Positions 18,516-28,198 of a stretch of 64,000 nucleotides of DNA are shown piece after piece. Position 1 is the first letter of the stretch, and each line of letters begins with the position of its first letter. Where the stretch lies: the NCBI RefSeq assembly GCF_000735355.1, contig NZ_JMPI01000070.1:1-64000 (forward strand), written 5' to 3'. Source of the stretch: Buttiauxella agrestis ATCC 33320 (GTDB lineage Bacteria; Pseudomonadota; Gammaproteobacteria; Enterobacterales; Enterobacteriaceae). The translations under genes and the position numbers were made by a program. Under the pieces are notes generated by a model. The model had not been told where the DNA came from. It ran no database searches and saw only the letters and a list, made by a program, of their open reading frames with translations.

Positions 18516-19919
18516 TCAGGCGGTCTGGACATGGCGCTGACGTAAGTCAGTGGAAATCTGCGCCATCATAGGATTATTCAAACGGCAACGGCGAATCGCC
18601 AGAGCCAGTAACAGGTGGAATGCGGCTGGCAGCAGGGTTTCCAGCGCGGTAATGCCAGAAAGTGAGGCCGCCGTCTGGTGTTCCGGGCCGGGTTGATAGG
18701 CCACGAAAATAAACACCAGGCTGATGATCCCGGCGCTGGCAGCCCAGGCTAATTTGATGAAGAAAAGATTAAATGCGAAGTTCATCCCCGATGAACGCAC
18801 GCCGGTTTTCCACTCGCCGTAGTCATCGGCAAACGCCATGATGGAAAAGTGCAGTGGCAGAGTAAATCCAAGAATGATGCCGTTAGCCAAAATCACCAGC
18901 AGCCATAAGGTCTGGAACGCCGCGCCCGTTGGCAAAAGCCACATCCCCGCGGCCAACGCCGCTAAAACCAGGTTGGTGTAATAGTAGAGTTTTACGGTAT
19001 CAAAGCGTTTGGCGAGCGGGTTCACAATCACCGCGCCAAGAATGGATGCGAATGTCACCATCGTGAAGAATAGTGAGGCAAACCCGGCGCTGCCTTGCAG
19101 CACATAAGTAATGAAATACATGTAGCCGCCGCCGCGCAGGTTAAACACGTTAATGAGCAGGAACGACATCACCAGGCTCAGTAATAGCTGGTCGTTTTTA
19201 CGCAAACCCGCCAGGTGTTCGCGCAGGGTAAATTTGCCCATCAGCGCCAGCGGCACTCGTTCGCGCACCCAGAAGAAGCAGCACAGGAACATCACCACCG
19301 CCACAGCACACAAAATGCCAACGCCCATCTGGTAGCCCTTCGCGGCATTTCCCTGGCCGATGATTTCCACCAACCACGGCAGGCCAACCGACACTAAGAA
19401 GCCCGCCACACCGCACAACACAAAGCGCCAGGACTGGCAGGAAATCACTTCATCGTGGCGCGTGGTCATGGTGTTGATTAGTGCGCAATAAGGCACGTTA
19501 ATGGCGGTGTAACCCACTGAAAGCAGGAGATAAGTGCCGAATGCCCAGAGGATTTTCATATTGGCGCTAAGATCCGGCACGGTAAACGTCAGCACGCCGA
19601 TCACGCCAATTGGCACTGCAACCCACAACTGCCATGGGCGGAAGCGACCAAAACGGCTTTGTGTACGGTCAGCCAGAATGCCCATCAGCGGGTCAGAAAT
19701 CGCGTCGAAAACACGTAATGCAATAAACAACGTGCCGACAATCGCAGGGGTTAAACCGAATACATCGGTGTAGAAAAAAGTCAGGAAGTTCATGATAAGG
19801 CAGGTAATAACCGTTCCGCCTGCATCACCTAATCCGTAACCTATTTTCTCGCGTACCGAGAGCCTGTCATTTAAATCTGTAGCCGCAATATCAGTATTAT
19901 TTATAGGGGTAGAGGTCAT
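18516..19919 (-). CDS. GPH-family sugar:cation symporter (YicJ/MelB-like)
   Basis: A 467-residue, 12-TM major facilitator of the glycoside-pentoside-hexuronide family. Signature regions are [21 protein letters not shown] at the N-terminus (YGLGD motif), [25 protein letters not shown] (helix 2-3 loop with the conserved DPxMG and GRFRPW), and the [15 protein letters not shown] segment typical of this family. It is the first gene of the operon with GH127, so it most likely imports the arabinofuranoside that the hydrolase cleaves. Specificity is inferred from context only. Confidence 0.88.
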   Translation of the reverse strand: MTSTPINNTDIAATDLNDRLSVREKIGYGLGDAGGTVITCLIMNFLTFFYTDVFGLTPAIVGTLFIALRVFDAISDPLMGILADRTQSRFGRFRPWQLWVAVPIGVIGVLTFTVPDLSANMKILWAFGTYLLLSVGYTAINVPYCALINTMTTRHDEVISCQSWRFVLCGVAGFLVSVGLPWLVEIIGQGNAAKGYQMGVGILCAVAVVMFLCCFFWVRERVPLALMGKFTLREHLAGLRKNDQLLLSLVMSFLLINVFNLRGGGYMYFITYVLQGSAGFASLFFTMVTFASILGAVIVNPLAKRFDTVKLYYYTNLVLAALAAGMWLLPTGAAFQTLWLLVILANGIILGFTLPLHFSIMAFADDYGEWKTGVRSSGMNFAFNLFFIKLAWAASAGIISLVFIFVAYQPGPEHQTAASLSGITALETLLPAAFHLLLALAIRRCRLNNPMMAQISTDLRQRHVQTA

Positions 19920-20155
19920 GATTTATTTACACCTCGTTTCAGATTAAGAACCGGAAGTTTTTATTATTGATTTAGTACCCCAATAAATTGGCACCCAATC
20001 TAAATACCAACAAGGCGATAGAAAAGTATAAAAAGATGACAATTCCGACCTGAGGATAAAACTGTGAAGGAGATCGCCAAACGCCTGCGACAAATCCACC
20101 GCCCGGTTTATTTTATCTACACTATCGCGGGAGAATGGACTTGAGGATTACGTAA
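19920..20155. promoter_or_regulatory. Divergent control region of the arabinoside module
   Basis: 236 bases between the symporter gene and the divergent AraC gene. It is A/T-rich near the symporter start. A weak CRP-like half-palindrome TGTGA-N6-TCGCC lies at 20063-20078. An AraC-family site is expected here, but I found no clear direct repeat. Confidence 0.4.
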
Positions 20156-20980
20156 TTGTTTGATTTAAAAATATCTTTACCACTTCGCGTGCAAAACGGC
20201 GGTTTGTTTATTTCACGTGGCGTGGGCAGCCATCCACAGCGGGAACTGGACTCGTGGGAGCTGATTTTCGTTGAAAAAGGGACACTTACGATCAAGGAAG
20301 AGGACACGCTTTTTAGCGTTAAGGCGGGGGAAAGTTTATTACTCTGGCCACATCGGAAACATGTCGGGGTAGGCAACTTCCCGGCGGATTTAAAATTTTA
20401 CTGGCTGCATTTTGAACTCAACTCACAGGGTGATAATCCATCAGACTACCCGGTTTCATTAATTTCTATGCCACAGCATGGGCAAGTGATTAATCCACAA
20501 TATGTTATTTCTTTATTTCGCCAGTTTTTAAGCGAACAGGAGACCATTAACCGCAGCGACTCGCTGGAGCTCATTTTATTGTTGATCATGCAGCAACTTT
20601 CAGTGGCAGCGAATGACAATCCCCAGGCTGACAACATCGGCGTGGCGTTGGCGTATAAAGCCCAGCAGCTAATCCGTACACAATTTCATATGCCGGTTTC
20701 GACGTCATCACTCGCCAATCAATTACATTGCAATGCGGATTATCTTGGCCGTGTTTACCGGCAGACATTTGAATTAACCATCACCGAGGCTATTCACCGC
20801 CAGCGCGTACTAAGTGCAGAGAAAATGCTGATTAGCGATTCATGTTCGTTAAGCGAAGTGGCGCAGCGCAGTGGGTTTCAGGATGTGGGCTATTTCAGGA
20901 AGGTGTTTCGTAAAACGATGGGATTGACGCCCGCAGCATGGAAGCGGCGCTATTGTAAGGTGCATATTAATTCGGATTAG
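20156..20980 (+). CDS. AraC-family transcriptional regulator
   Basis: A 274-residue regulator. The N-terminal cupin-like sensing domain (SWELIFVEKGTLTIKEED, GESLLLWPHRKHVG) is followed by two helix-turn-helix units: STSSLANQLHCNADYLGRVYRQTF and SLSEVAQRSGFQDVGYFRKVFRK, ending with the typical GLTPAAWKRRY. The start appears to be TTG at 20156, with GAGG about 9 bases upstream; the next in-frame start would remove part of the sensor domain. Being divergent to the GH127 operon, it is the likely inducer-dependent activator of that operon, with an arabinose-containing sugar as ligand (inference). Confidence 0.85.
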   Translation: MFDLKISLPLRVQNGGLFISRGVGSHPQRELDSWELIFVEKGTLTIKEEDTLFSVKAGESLLLWPHRKHVGVGNFPADLKFYWLHFELNSQGDNPSDYPVSLISMPQHGQVINPQYVISLFRQFLSEQETINRSDSLELILLLIMQQLSVAANDNPQADNIGVALAYKAQQLIRTQFHMPVSTSSLANQLHCNADYLGRVYRQTFELTITEAIHRQRVLSAEKMLISDSCSLSEVAQRSGFQDVGYFRKVFRKTMGLTPAAWKRRYCKVHINSD

Positions 20981-20981
20981 A

Positions 20982-21012
20982 GGCGAGTAACGTTGCATTA
21001 CCCGCCTTTATA
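20982..21012. terminator. Bidirectional terminator between araC-like gene and wzi (repeat hairpin)
   Basis: GGCGAGTAA (20982-20990) and TTACCCGCC (20998-21006) form a 9-position stem with one mismatch and a 7-base loop, followed by TTTATATTTT. It separates two convergent genes. The same hairpin design recurs at 34313-34337 (GGTGAGTAA/TTACCCACC), so this is a dispersed repeat family used as a terminator. Confidence 0.65.
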
Positions 21013-21037
21013 TTTTACCGACAGTTTAGCGTGCTGA

Positions 21038-22474
21038 TTACCAGTTGAACGGGATTTCCGCCCCGACGCCTACACCGGCATCGTTATCACTGTGTTTTGC
21101 TTCGGTGTACCAGATGCCCATTTTCAGCCTCGCCGAGCGATAAACATCTCCGCTCCAGCCGAGTTGCAGCCCTGTCAGAGTGTCTGACCGAGGGAAAGCC
21201 TGGTTAATTTCCTTACTTTCAGGATTGACCCTCGCGTAAACCAAACGAGCACTCCAGCGCTGGCTGTCTTCAGTAGCCAGTTCCACCTTGCCCGCAAGTA
21301 GCCGCCCATCGCCACCAATAGCATCACCCAACGGATATCCCTGCTGATAATAGCCATCGGTGTAAATATGATGGGTGTAGCTGGAACCCAGGCGCCCGAA
21401 GTTTCTGCGCGTATCATGAGCTTCCGCATACCAGTTAATGGCATCTTTTCCGACTATATGATGGCCTTCTACGCCACCGAGGAAGAGATTTCCGCTAGGC
21501 ATGAAACCTGCTTCGTCTTCTCCAATAACCTGACCATAAAAGTTGACTGGCCACCCAAGCGAGGGCTGAAGCTTCAATTTGAAATCAAAACCGGCCAACT
21601 GGTTGCCCGGTTCATTACCGGTACCGGTATTATCTTGCCCGGTTATACCATCCATAAATGTACTGAATGACTTTGATCTACCATCCCCTCCCCACTGCAT
21701 CATGCGCGACGCACCAAGTTCAAGAGATGACAGCGGGGAAAAAGTCACTCGTCCACCGGTGAGTAGCGTATGAGGGACCGCGGTGTATTGATTGAGTTCG
21801 CCTGCAGTCAGTTGATATTGCCATGGCCCAATCCAGTTCAGCCACCAGGTTTCGGGGGCAGTTTGTTCTGCGCGCTGCATTAAAAACCCTGTGACGGGAC
21901 GCGCTGCATCAGAACGAATAAGGCTGCCCTCATAGCCTGGTCCCCACCATTGTGGGATCTGTCCGAAAGCTAACCACTGATTAAAAAACTTCAATCCGGC
22001 ATAAGAACTGTTGAGGTTGAAACGGGAACCATTGCTTATCTGCATGTCTGCTTCTGCGTTGCCCTGCAAATGCATGTCCCATTCTTCGCCGCCGAGATTC
22101 AACGCCAGCGAAAGATCTTGTCCGGCATAAACTGAATCGGCGAATCCCTGCGGTGTACCAGTCTCATTGCTAAATGAGTGAGCGGTGATTCGCGCGTTGG
22201 ATTTCAGGGCTGCCAACCGATGATCAACTCGTTGTAAAACCACGCGCTCAGATGCATTTTGTGTTCGGGCATTTTTCAGCGCCCTTTCAACCTCATCCTG
22301 GCTAAGAGGCCAGGTGGAAAGTCCGAGGTTGATAATTCCCCTTTCGGACAAAAAGGCCAGATCGTTGCGCAGCATTTCATCGGGTAAAAGTAATCCCGAT
22401 GCATTTGCTGTGATGCTGATACTTAATAAGGTGATACTGACTGTGACACGAATAATATTAAAGAAAGATCCCAC
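21038..22474 (-). CDS. wzi: Capsule assembly protein Wzi
   Basis: A 478-residue outer-membrane beta-barrel of the Wzi family, the surface lectin that anchors group 1 capsule. An N-terminal signal peptide ends near ITANASG, followed by a helical region (LLPDEMLRNDLAFLSERGIINLGLSTWPLSQDEV) and the barrel with the family segments FGQIPQWWGPGYEGSLIRSD and SLELGASRMMQWGGDGR. It is the last gene of the polysaccharide operon, 22 bases after ugd, whereas in Klebsiella wzi precedes wza. The last residues, GAEIPFNW, form a typical outer-membrane C-terminus. Confidence 0.9.
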   Translation of the reverse strand: MGSFFNIIRVTVSITLLSISITANASGLLLPDEMLRNDLAFLSERGIINLGLSTWPLSQDEVERALKNARTQNASERVVLQRVDHRLAALKSNARITAHSFSNETGTPQGFADSVYAGQDLSLALNLGGEEWDMHLQGNAEADMQISNGSRFNLNSSYAGLKFFNQWLAFGQIPQWWGPGYEGSLIRSDAARPVTGFLMQRAEQTAPETWWLNWIGPWQYQLTAGELNQYTAVPHTLLTGGRVTFSPLSSLELGASRMMQWGGDGRSKSFSTFMDGITGQDNTGTGNEPGNQLAGFDFKLKLQPSLGWPVNFYGQVIGEDEAGFMPSGNLFLGGVEGHHIVGKDAINWYAEAHDTRRNFGRLGSSYTHHIYTDGYYQQGYPLGDAIGGDGRLLAGKVELATEDSQRWSARLVYARVNPESKEINQAFPRSDTLTGLQLGWSGDVYRSARLKMGIWYTEAKHSDNDAGVGVGAEIPFNW

Positions 22475-22496
22475 AGAATGTCCTTATCTGGAAATA

Positions 22497-23663
22497 TTAA
22501 TTGTCCCCAAAAATATCTCGCGTATATATTTTATCGGCGACGTCAGAAAGCTCCTCCATCATTCGGTTAGAAATGATCACATCCGACATTTGTTTAAACG
22601 CATCCAAGTCGCTAATTACTCTGGAGTTAAAGAATTCTTCTTCTTCAAGCACAGGTTCATACACCACAACTTCAATACCTTTAGCTTTAATACGCTTCAT
22701 GATCCCTTGAATAGAAGAAGCGCGGAAGTTATCCGAACCGGCTTTCATTATCAGGCGATAAACGCCAACGCATTTTGGTGAGCGACGCAAAATGGCATCA
22801 GCCACAAAATCCTTACGTGTTCGGTTTGCTTCCACAATTGCATTAATCAGGTTGTTAGGAACATTGGTATAATTAGCCAGCAACTGTTTAGTATCCTTTG
22901 GCAGACAATACCCGCCATAACCAAATGAAGGATTGTTGTAATGGCTACCAATACGCGGATCCAGACAAACCCCTTCAATGATATCGCGAGCCTTTAGCGC
23001 GTGGCTTTCTGCATAGCTATCAAGCTCATTGAAATACGCCACGCGCATCGCCAGATAAGTATTGGCAAATAACTTAATAGCCTCTGCTTCGGTGGAATCG
23101 GTAAAGACGACAGGAACATTTTTATCAACAGCCCCTTCCAGCAGCAAACCAGCAAAGACTGCTGCACGCTCAGAACGTTCGCCAACCACAATACGCGACG
23201 GATGCAGGTTATCGTGCAGCGCTCTTCCTTCACGTAAAAACTCCGGTGAGAAGAGAATGTTATCAACGCCAAACCGCTCTCGGATACGCTGTGTATAACC
23301 CACAGGCACTGTAGATTTAATAACCATTACCGCCGAGGGATTAATAGCTAGAATATCTCTAATCACCGCCTCGACCGAGGAAGTATTGAAGTAATTTGTT
23401 TTAGGGTCATAATCTGTTGGTGTTGCAATAATAACAAAATCAGCATCGTGATAAGCTTCATTTTTATCCATAGTTGCCAGGAAATTCAATTCCTTTGTTT
23501 TAAGAAAATATTCAATATCTTTATCAACTATGGGCGTTATTTTATCATTAAGCTGATTAACTTTACGCTGAATGATATCGAATGCAACGACTTCATGATT
23601 TTGGGCGAGCAATATTCCATTAGATAAACCAACATACCCCGTTCCAGCAATAGCAATTTTCAT
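22497..23663 (-). CDS. ugd: UDP-glucose 6-dehydrogenase
   Basis: A 388-residue NAD-dependent enzyme oxidising UDP-glucose to UDP-glucuronate, the same length as E. coli Ugd. Visible motifs are the Rossmann [15 protein letters not shown], the conserved [15 protein letters not shown], and the catalytic cysteine in [15 protein letters not shown]. Its place inside the operon indicates that glucuronate is a component of the polymer. It may duplicate a ugd elsewhere in the genome. Confidence 0.96.
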   Translation of the reverse strand: MKIAIAGTGYVGLSNGILLAQNHEVVAFDIIQRKVNQLNDKITPIVDKDIEYFLKTKELNFLATMDKNEAYHDADFVIIATPTDYDPKTNYFNTSSVEAVIRDILAINPSAVMVIKSTVPVGYTQRIRERFGVDNILFSPEFLREGRALHDNLHPSRIVVGERSERAAVFAGLLLEGAVDKNVPVVFTDSTEAEAIKLFANTYLAMRVAYFNELDSYAESHALKARDIIEGVCLDPRIGSHYNNPSFGYGGYCLPKDTKQLLANYTNVPNNLINAIVEANRTRKDFVADAILRRSPKCVGVYRLIMKAGSDNFRASSIQGIMKRIKAKGIEVVVYEPVLEEEEFFNSRVISDLDAFKQMSDVIISNRMMEELSDVADKIYTRDIFGDN

Positions 23664-23713
23664 AAGTTCATCGGAATTAAATTTGGAAGAATAATCAGTG
23701 GGCTAATAAGAAG

Positions 23714-24913
23714 TTATTCAACACTTCTCTTATACACTGCGGAAAGTAAGTAAAGAACCATGCATAACGGTATTAAAGCTGTTCCGGAGTAAACAACGTG
23801 CCCAGCAATAAACGAGACAATAATTGTCATCCAAAAGAATGCCACACAACTATATTTTATAGCTTTATCACCATCAAAGTTTCCATACAGGTTATTCCTG
23901 ATAGTTGAGAAGTATTTAAAGAAGAAATAGATGCCAGCAACACCAAACCATAAATACAGATCAATAATATCCATCTCAACAGAGCTTTTAATTTTTATCT
24001 CGTTAAAATAATCTCGACCAAAACCAGATAAAAAACCTAATGTAAAACCAGAATCATGGGAAGAAATAAAAGCATTATAAACAAAGTTGTCCCGATCAGA
24101 GAGTATAGCCCTTGTGATGCCACCAGTTTGATACATCCAGATAAGACGTTGAAACTGACCTGAGCTTATTATGTCACTAACAAATACACTGATAAGATAG
24201 TAAGTTGCCACACCCAAAATAGCTGCAATAAAAATCATGGCCACTTTTGACGTTCTCCCACAAATCCAGGAAAAAAGGATGACTAATGTCGCCATTACTG
24301 CTGTTTTAGTCGCAAGTAACAAAGCACAGAGTATTAACAGGAGCATAAATAAAAGGCTGAAATACTGCTTTTTAAAGTATGTGACGGAAAATAATGAAAA
24401 GATCATAATAACGAATGACAATTCATTACCTGAGTAAAAGAAACCCTTAACACCCAAAGTATCATCATCACCGAGAGCAACATTTCCATAGGCAGAATAC
24501 CCCATTCCAAAATGCCCAAGAATGAAGTTTAAAATAAAAACCAGTAAAGAAAAGACACATACTTTTCCCACTAACTCCACATTGGGTTTTGAAATCGCCA
24601 GAACTCGCATAAAAACAATAAACATTACACAGCGCATTGCTATTTGCAAACTCTCAATAACTGTCCCAAAAGAGCCATGAGTAGAATAAAAATACAACGT
24701 ACCAACGGACATAATGAAAAGAAAGCTAATCGTTTTAAATAATAATACGATGTCTTTTGAGAATAAATATAATAAACAAATGAGCAAAACTGAAATTTTG
24801 TAAACCTGTGATAAAATGCCTATTCCATATGCATTTATAAAATAGCCATTTAACATATCAATAGGCAACGACAGACCAAAGAGCAGTACAATACAGTTCC
24901 CAACGGAGATCAT
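23714..24913 (-). CDS. wzy: Polysaccharide polymerase Wzy
   Basis: A 399-residue polytopic membrane protein with about ten hydrophobic helices and a larger periplasmic loop (about residues 245-310, containing RLIWMYQTGGITRAILSDRDNF). No soluble domain. The topology, location beside Wzx and glycosyltransferases, and low G+C content mark it as the Wzy polymerase that joins repeat units in the periplasm. Such polymerases share little sequence, so the linkage formed cannot be told. Confidence 0.78.
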   Translation of the reverse strand: MISVGNCIVLLFGLSLPIDMLNGYFINAYGIGILSQVYKISVLLICLLYLFSKDIVLLFKTISFLFIMSVGTLYFYSTHGSFGTVIESLQIAMRCVMFIVFMRVLAISKPNVELVGKVCVFSLLVFILNFILGHFGMGYSAYGNVALGDDDTLGVKGFFYSGNELSFVIMIFSLFSVTYFKKQYFSLLFMLLLILCALLLATKTAVMATLVILFSWICGRTSKVAMIFIAAILGVATYYLISVFVSDIISSGQFQRLIWMYQTGGITRAILSDRDNFVYNAFISSHDSGFTLGFLSGFGRDYFNEIKIKSSVEMDIIDLYLWFGVAGIYFFFKYFSTIRNNLYGNFDGDKAIKYSCVAFFWMTIIVSFIAGHVVYSGTALIPLCMVLYLLSAVYKRSVE

Positions 24914-24937
24914 TTATGGACTTCCAATCATTACTAG

Positions 24938-25402
24938 TTAAGTACTATAGGCACTCATGATATGCTTTGAAAGATCATCATAGGCATGAAACATATCTTT
25001 CTTATAAGGCTCAGGGCTAAAGTTTTTAACCTCATCAAATATCAATGATATTTTGGACATATCCCAGCAAACTAATAAATAGTTATTTGCTTCCATGTAG
25101 CTTGAAATATCAACCTGATGCTTATCAATACGCTCGAAATTTGGGATTGCAATAATCTTCTTGGACATTTCCAACAGTTTATATATTGTCCCTGCCCCAG
25201 CATGAGTAATAATTACATGAGCATCACTATAATAATCATTGATATTATCTACTCGCTTAAAGTAGTGGCCACTTTTTGGTATGTACTTACCATCTGATAT
25301 TTGATAAATAACTTCATACTCTGGGTTTTCTGCGAAATAACTGTCTAACGCTTTAACCATGGAATCAAATGAAGTCGTTCCCACTGTAACAAATATCTTC
25401 AT
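24938..25402 (-). CDS. PssE-like glycosyltransferase subunit (Alg13-type)
   Basis: A 154-residue protein equal to the C-terminal half of a GT28-type transferase (Alg13/PssE). Key segments are MKIFVTVGTTSFDSMV at the start and VIITHAGAGTIYKLLEMSKKIIAIPN, the UDP-sugar binding region. AAGGAT lies upstream of the ATG. It pairs with the adjacent PssD-like membrane subunit, 12 bases upstream. In Rhizobium PssDE add glucuronate as the second sugar; with ugd in the operon the same activity is likely here. Confidence 0.82.
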   Translation of the reverse strand: MKIFVTVGTTSFDSMVKALDSYFAENPEYEVIYQISDGKYIPKSGHYFKRVDNINDYYSDAHVIITHAGAGTIYKLLEMSKKIIAIPNFERIDKHQVDISSYMEANNYLLVCWDMSKISLIFDEVKNFSPEPYKKDMFHAYDDLSKHIMSAYST

Positions 25403-25414
25403 GATGCAATATCC

Positions 25415-25903
25415 TTATAATCTTCCTGAATAGATCGCTTCAGGGTACAATTTTAATAGTGATTCATTCTGGACGTAAAATTTATCAGCCAGATAATACA
25501 TAATCCGTCCAGATAAAGAATATGTCGAAAATCGTGACCAGGTTTCAATGTGAATAATTTCAACCCGCAGCAATTTAGCAACCAATGCCGCTGGAATAGC
25601 CATGCCTGGCCCTGTGGTAATAATTATCTTAATGTTATATTTAAAGACAATTTTAAGCACCGACAGGAAGATATTAAGCGGTCCAAGATTACTTAATACC
25701 GCTAAACGTTTATGTTTATTTCTGAACTCGGAAGTCAAATAATGAGATTCCGTCCATGCCGGTCTTTTCTTATCATCTGACAGCGTAATTGCCTGAAATC
25801 CATTTAGCTTCTCTAATAAATTAGGCGCCAACCTGTTCATTTGAGCAGAGTGACCTCCTTCACCATAGATAAAAAGCAAACGAGGAGTTTTAGTTGAAGA
25901 CAT
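25415..25903 (-). CDS. PssD-like glycosyltransferase subunit (Alg14-type)
   Basis: A 162-residue membrane-anchoring and acceptor-binding partner of the PssE-like protein. It starts with the Alg14 signature LLFIYGEGGHSAQMNRL, and continues with IIITTGPGMAIPAALVAKLL and IHIETWSRF, all typical of the family. It overlaps the end of the upstream GT4 gene by 14 bases, indicating coupled translation. Confidence 0.82.
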   Translation of the reverse strand: MSSTKTPRLLFIYGEGGHSAQMNRLAPNLLEKLNGFQAITLSDDKKRPAWTESHYLTSEFRNKHKRLAVLSNLGPLNIFLSVLKIVFKYNIKIIITTGPGMAIPAALVAKLLRVEIIHIETWSRFSTYSLSGRIMYYLADKFYVQNESLLKLYPEAIYSGRL

Positions 25904-26945
25904 TTTTTAATACATCCTTTATATTTTCTGAACCATATATCTGTTTAACAATAATTTTATTATTGCTGCAAACACCCTTGATATCTTCATGACTTTTGGA
26001 GATAAATGAATTAATACATTTCCGTATGGCATTGCTGCTAAACTCATCCATGACTTCGTATTGCAATCCTATTTCACTGAACTCTGTAAATGCAGGGATC
26101 TTTGATAAGATTGTATATACACCGCTTGCCATGGCTTCTAATGGAACCAGACCCAAACTTTCACTTTCAGAAGGGTATATAAGAACATCGATTTCATTGA
26201 ACCATAAAGATAGCTGCTCGCGGTTCATTGGTTCCAGGAAGTTAATGGGCAAGTCAACTGATGCATTTAATAAGCTTTTTTTTAACTCACCACTGCCTAC
26301 AATGGTTAGGTTTACACCTTCGGTCTCTTTTATCGCATCAATAATAAGATTAACGTTCTTAGATTTCACCAATCGACCTGCATATCCAAGATGTAAAATA
26401 CTATCGCGTTCTGAAGTTATTTCATTTTTAAAGAAAACTGAATGAACTCCTCCTGACGGATAAACAAAAATATTAGATGATGGAATGAATGGAAAAACTT
26501 GCCGTATGTACTCAGAGTAATATTTAGATGGGCATATTATTTTAGATGTTCTTCTTAATAACCCACAAACTAAAACATGTTTTATTTTATGAAATAGAGC
26601 ATTTCTTCCCGCCAAAAATTTGACATCTCCTCCATGGATATGGCAAACCAGCTTTAACTTCTTTCTAAAAAGAGAAACTATAATAATGGGTAATGCAGTA
26701 TGAGAAACATAGTGGCAATAGATATAGTCATAATTTCTGAATATTAAAAAAGATATACTCTTAAGATAAAAATAGAAGTAACTTATAACCTTAGTGACTT
26801 TACTCTTCCCCTTCGATAACCTTACACATTTATCGACATTGAAACCTAGTTCAAGAAGATCCTTTTCAGCGCTCGCAACAAAAACTCCAAAATCAGGATT
26901 TTTTGAAGAAGGGTACATATTACTAAGCAGTAATATTTTCTGCAT
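25890..26945 (-). CDS. GT4-family glycosyltransferase
   Basis: A 351-residue GT-B retaining glycosyltransferase. The acceptor-side N-domain begins MQKILLLSNMYPSSKNPDFGV. The donor side carries GYAGRLVKSKNVNLIIDAI and the E-x7-E region YPSESESLGLVPLEAMASGVYTIL, a hallmark of GT4. AAGGA precedes the ATG. As the only other transferase besides the WecA-like and PssDE proteins, it should add one or two sugars of the repeat unit. Sugar specificity is unknown. Confidence 0.85.
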   Translation of the reverse strand: MQKILLLSNMYPSSKNPDFGVFVASAEKDLLELGFNVDKCVRLSKGKSKVTKVISYFYFYLKSISFLIFRNYDYIYCHYVSHTALPIIIVSLFRKKLKLVCHIHGGDVKFLAGRNALFHKIKHVLVCGLLRRTSKIICPSKYYSEYIRQVFPFIPSSNIFVYPSGGVHSVFFKNEITSERDSILHLGYAGRLVKSKNVNLIIDAIKETEGVNLTIVGSGELKKSLLNASVDLPINFLEPMNREQLSLWFNEIDVLIYPSESESLGLVPLEAMASGVYTILSKIPAFTEFSEIGLQYEVMDEFSSNAIRKCINSFISKSHEDIKGVCSNNKIIVKQIYGSENIKDVLKNVFN

Positions 26946-26999
26946 TGTGGTTCCTTTGAAAATTATTTTTCTTTTAAGCTATAGAGCAACCTATTTTTC

Positions 27000-28172
27000 C
27001 TATGCCTTCTGAATGACTCTTTCCAGAATTAAATAACGAGACATATATGATATAAAAATAACAAAGCATAGAGTTGCAAATGATAATAAGTAATGAATGG
27101 ATTTTAAATGGTTTAAAATCAGATAAGTAACAATGAATATTGCAAAGGTAATAAAATTTAATAGCAAAAGTCTCTTTTCTTCACCAATTAAATTTACAAC
27201 CATGGTTTCAAGAACAGAGTATTGAGCAGCAAATATGAATAACGAAATAGCCATGCAAAGAATTATTGTATCAATGACCGGTAAATCTTTTATGATCATA
27301 CTCCCGTAGATCATCATGATGATAATGCCAGAAATCATTACCATAGATACTTTACACTTGAATTTCTTTGCCTCGATATAATATCTGGATTTATCTCTTT
27401 GCAAGTATTGCTGATAATCCCGGATTCTTATGTTAAGCATTGCACGTGGGAATACCGTGACAATCCCGGCAGCGGTCACAAGTAATGATACAGCTTTTGT
27501 TATCTCTGCGTTCGTCAGTGATAAACAGATCATTGGCAGGAAAAATAAAATACCAGATGATATTAAGTTTGAATGGCCAATATAAAAGGCCTCCACATAA
27601 TCAATCTTTGAATCATTATCCCTGAAGAAAAGAAGCACGACAGTAACTGACTGCAATATATATACAAAACTAAGCGTCAGTATGTAGTCCACTGTAATGC
27701 CAAGCACAAATAACACTGGAAACACAGCCAATAAAAACTCCATAGCTGCACCGATAAAAAATAGTTTTTTTACTATTATCATGTGCCGAAGTATTTGGTT
27801 CACCACTAAACCAAAGGCAAGTAAAATGATACCATATAGGTTCGCATTGATGAGTTGTGGAAAAAACATGAGTATTACTAAGCCCGCACCCATGCTTATC
27901 AAGCATGCAAGAACTGCTGTTTTAATAAAACCCCACAGTCCAAATTCCGAGCCATACTTCAAAATTACGGTACCAACACCTATCCCACCTATCATCGAAA
28001 TAATAACAGCAAATGAATACCCTGAAGAAAATAGACTGAAATAACTTGCCGATGTTAAATGTGAAATAGTGACAAACAAGATGACTCTGTTCGCTCCAGG
28101 TAAAACAGTAAACGCCAGAGCACATAACTTGACAAAGTAATCACTTTTAAAAAATTTCATGATGTATTTCAT
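27000..28172 (-). CDS. wzx: Polysaccharide repeat-unit flippase Wzx
   Basis: A 390-residue polytopic protein of the MOP/Wzx type with about 12 hydrophobic segments, starting FVKLCALAFTVLPGANRVILF. Cytoplasmic loops carry clustered lysines and arginines. It moves undecaprenyl-linked repeat units across the inner membrane. The start is uncertain: no ribosome site is seen before 28172 or before the second ATG at 28160. Assignment rests on topology and on its place between wzc and the transferases. Confidence 0.75.
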   Translation of the reverse strand: MKYIMKFFKSDYFVKLCALAFTVLPGANRVILFVTISHLTSASYFSLFSSGYSFAVIISMIGGIGVGTVILKYGSEFGLWGFIKTAVLACLISMGAGLVILMFFPQLINANLYGIILLAFGLVVNQILRHMIIVKKLFFIGAAMEFLLAVFPVLFVLGITVDYILTLSFVYILQSVTVVLLFFRDNDSKIDYVEAFYIGHSNLISSGILFFLPMICLSLTNAEITKAVSLLVTAAGIVTVFPRAMLNIRIRDYQQYLQRDKSRYYIEAKKFKCKVSMVMISGIIIMMIYGSMIIKDLPVIDTIILCMAISLFIFAAQYSVLETMVVNLIGEEKRLLLLNFITFAIFIVTYLILNHLKSIHYLLSFATLCFVIFISYMSRYLILERVIQKA

Positions 28173-28198
28173 TGCTTTCGCCGAGCCATTATTAAAAA

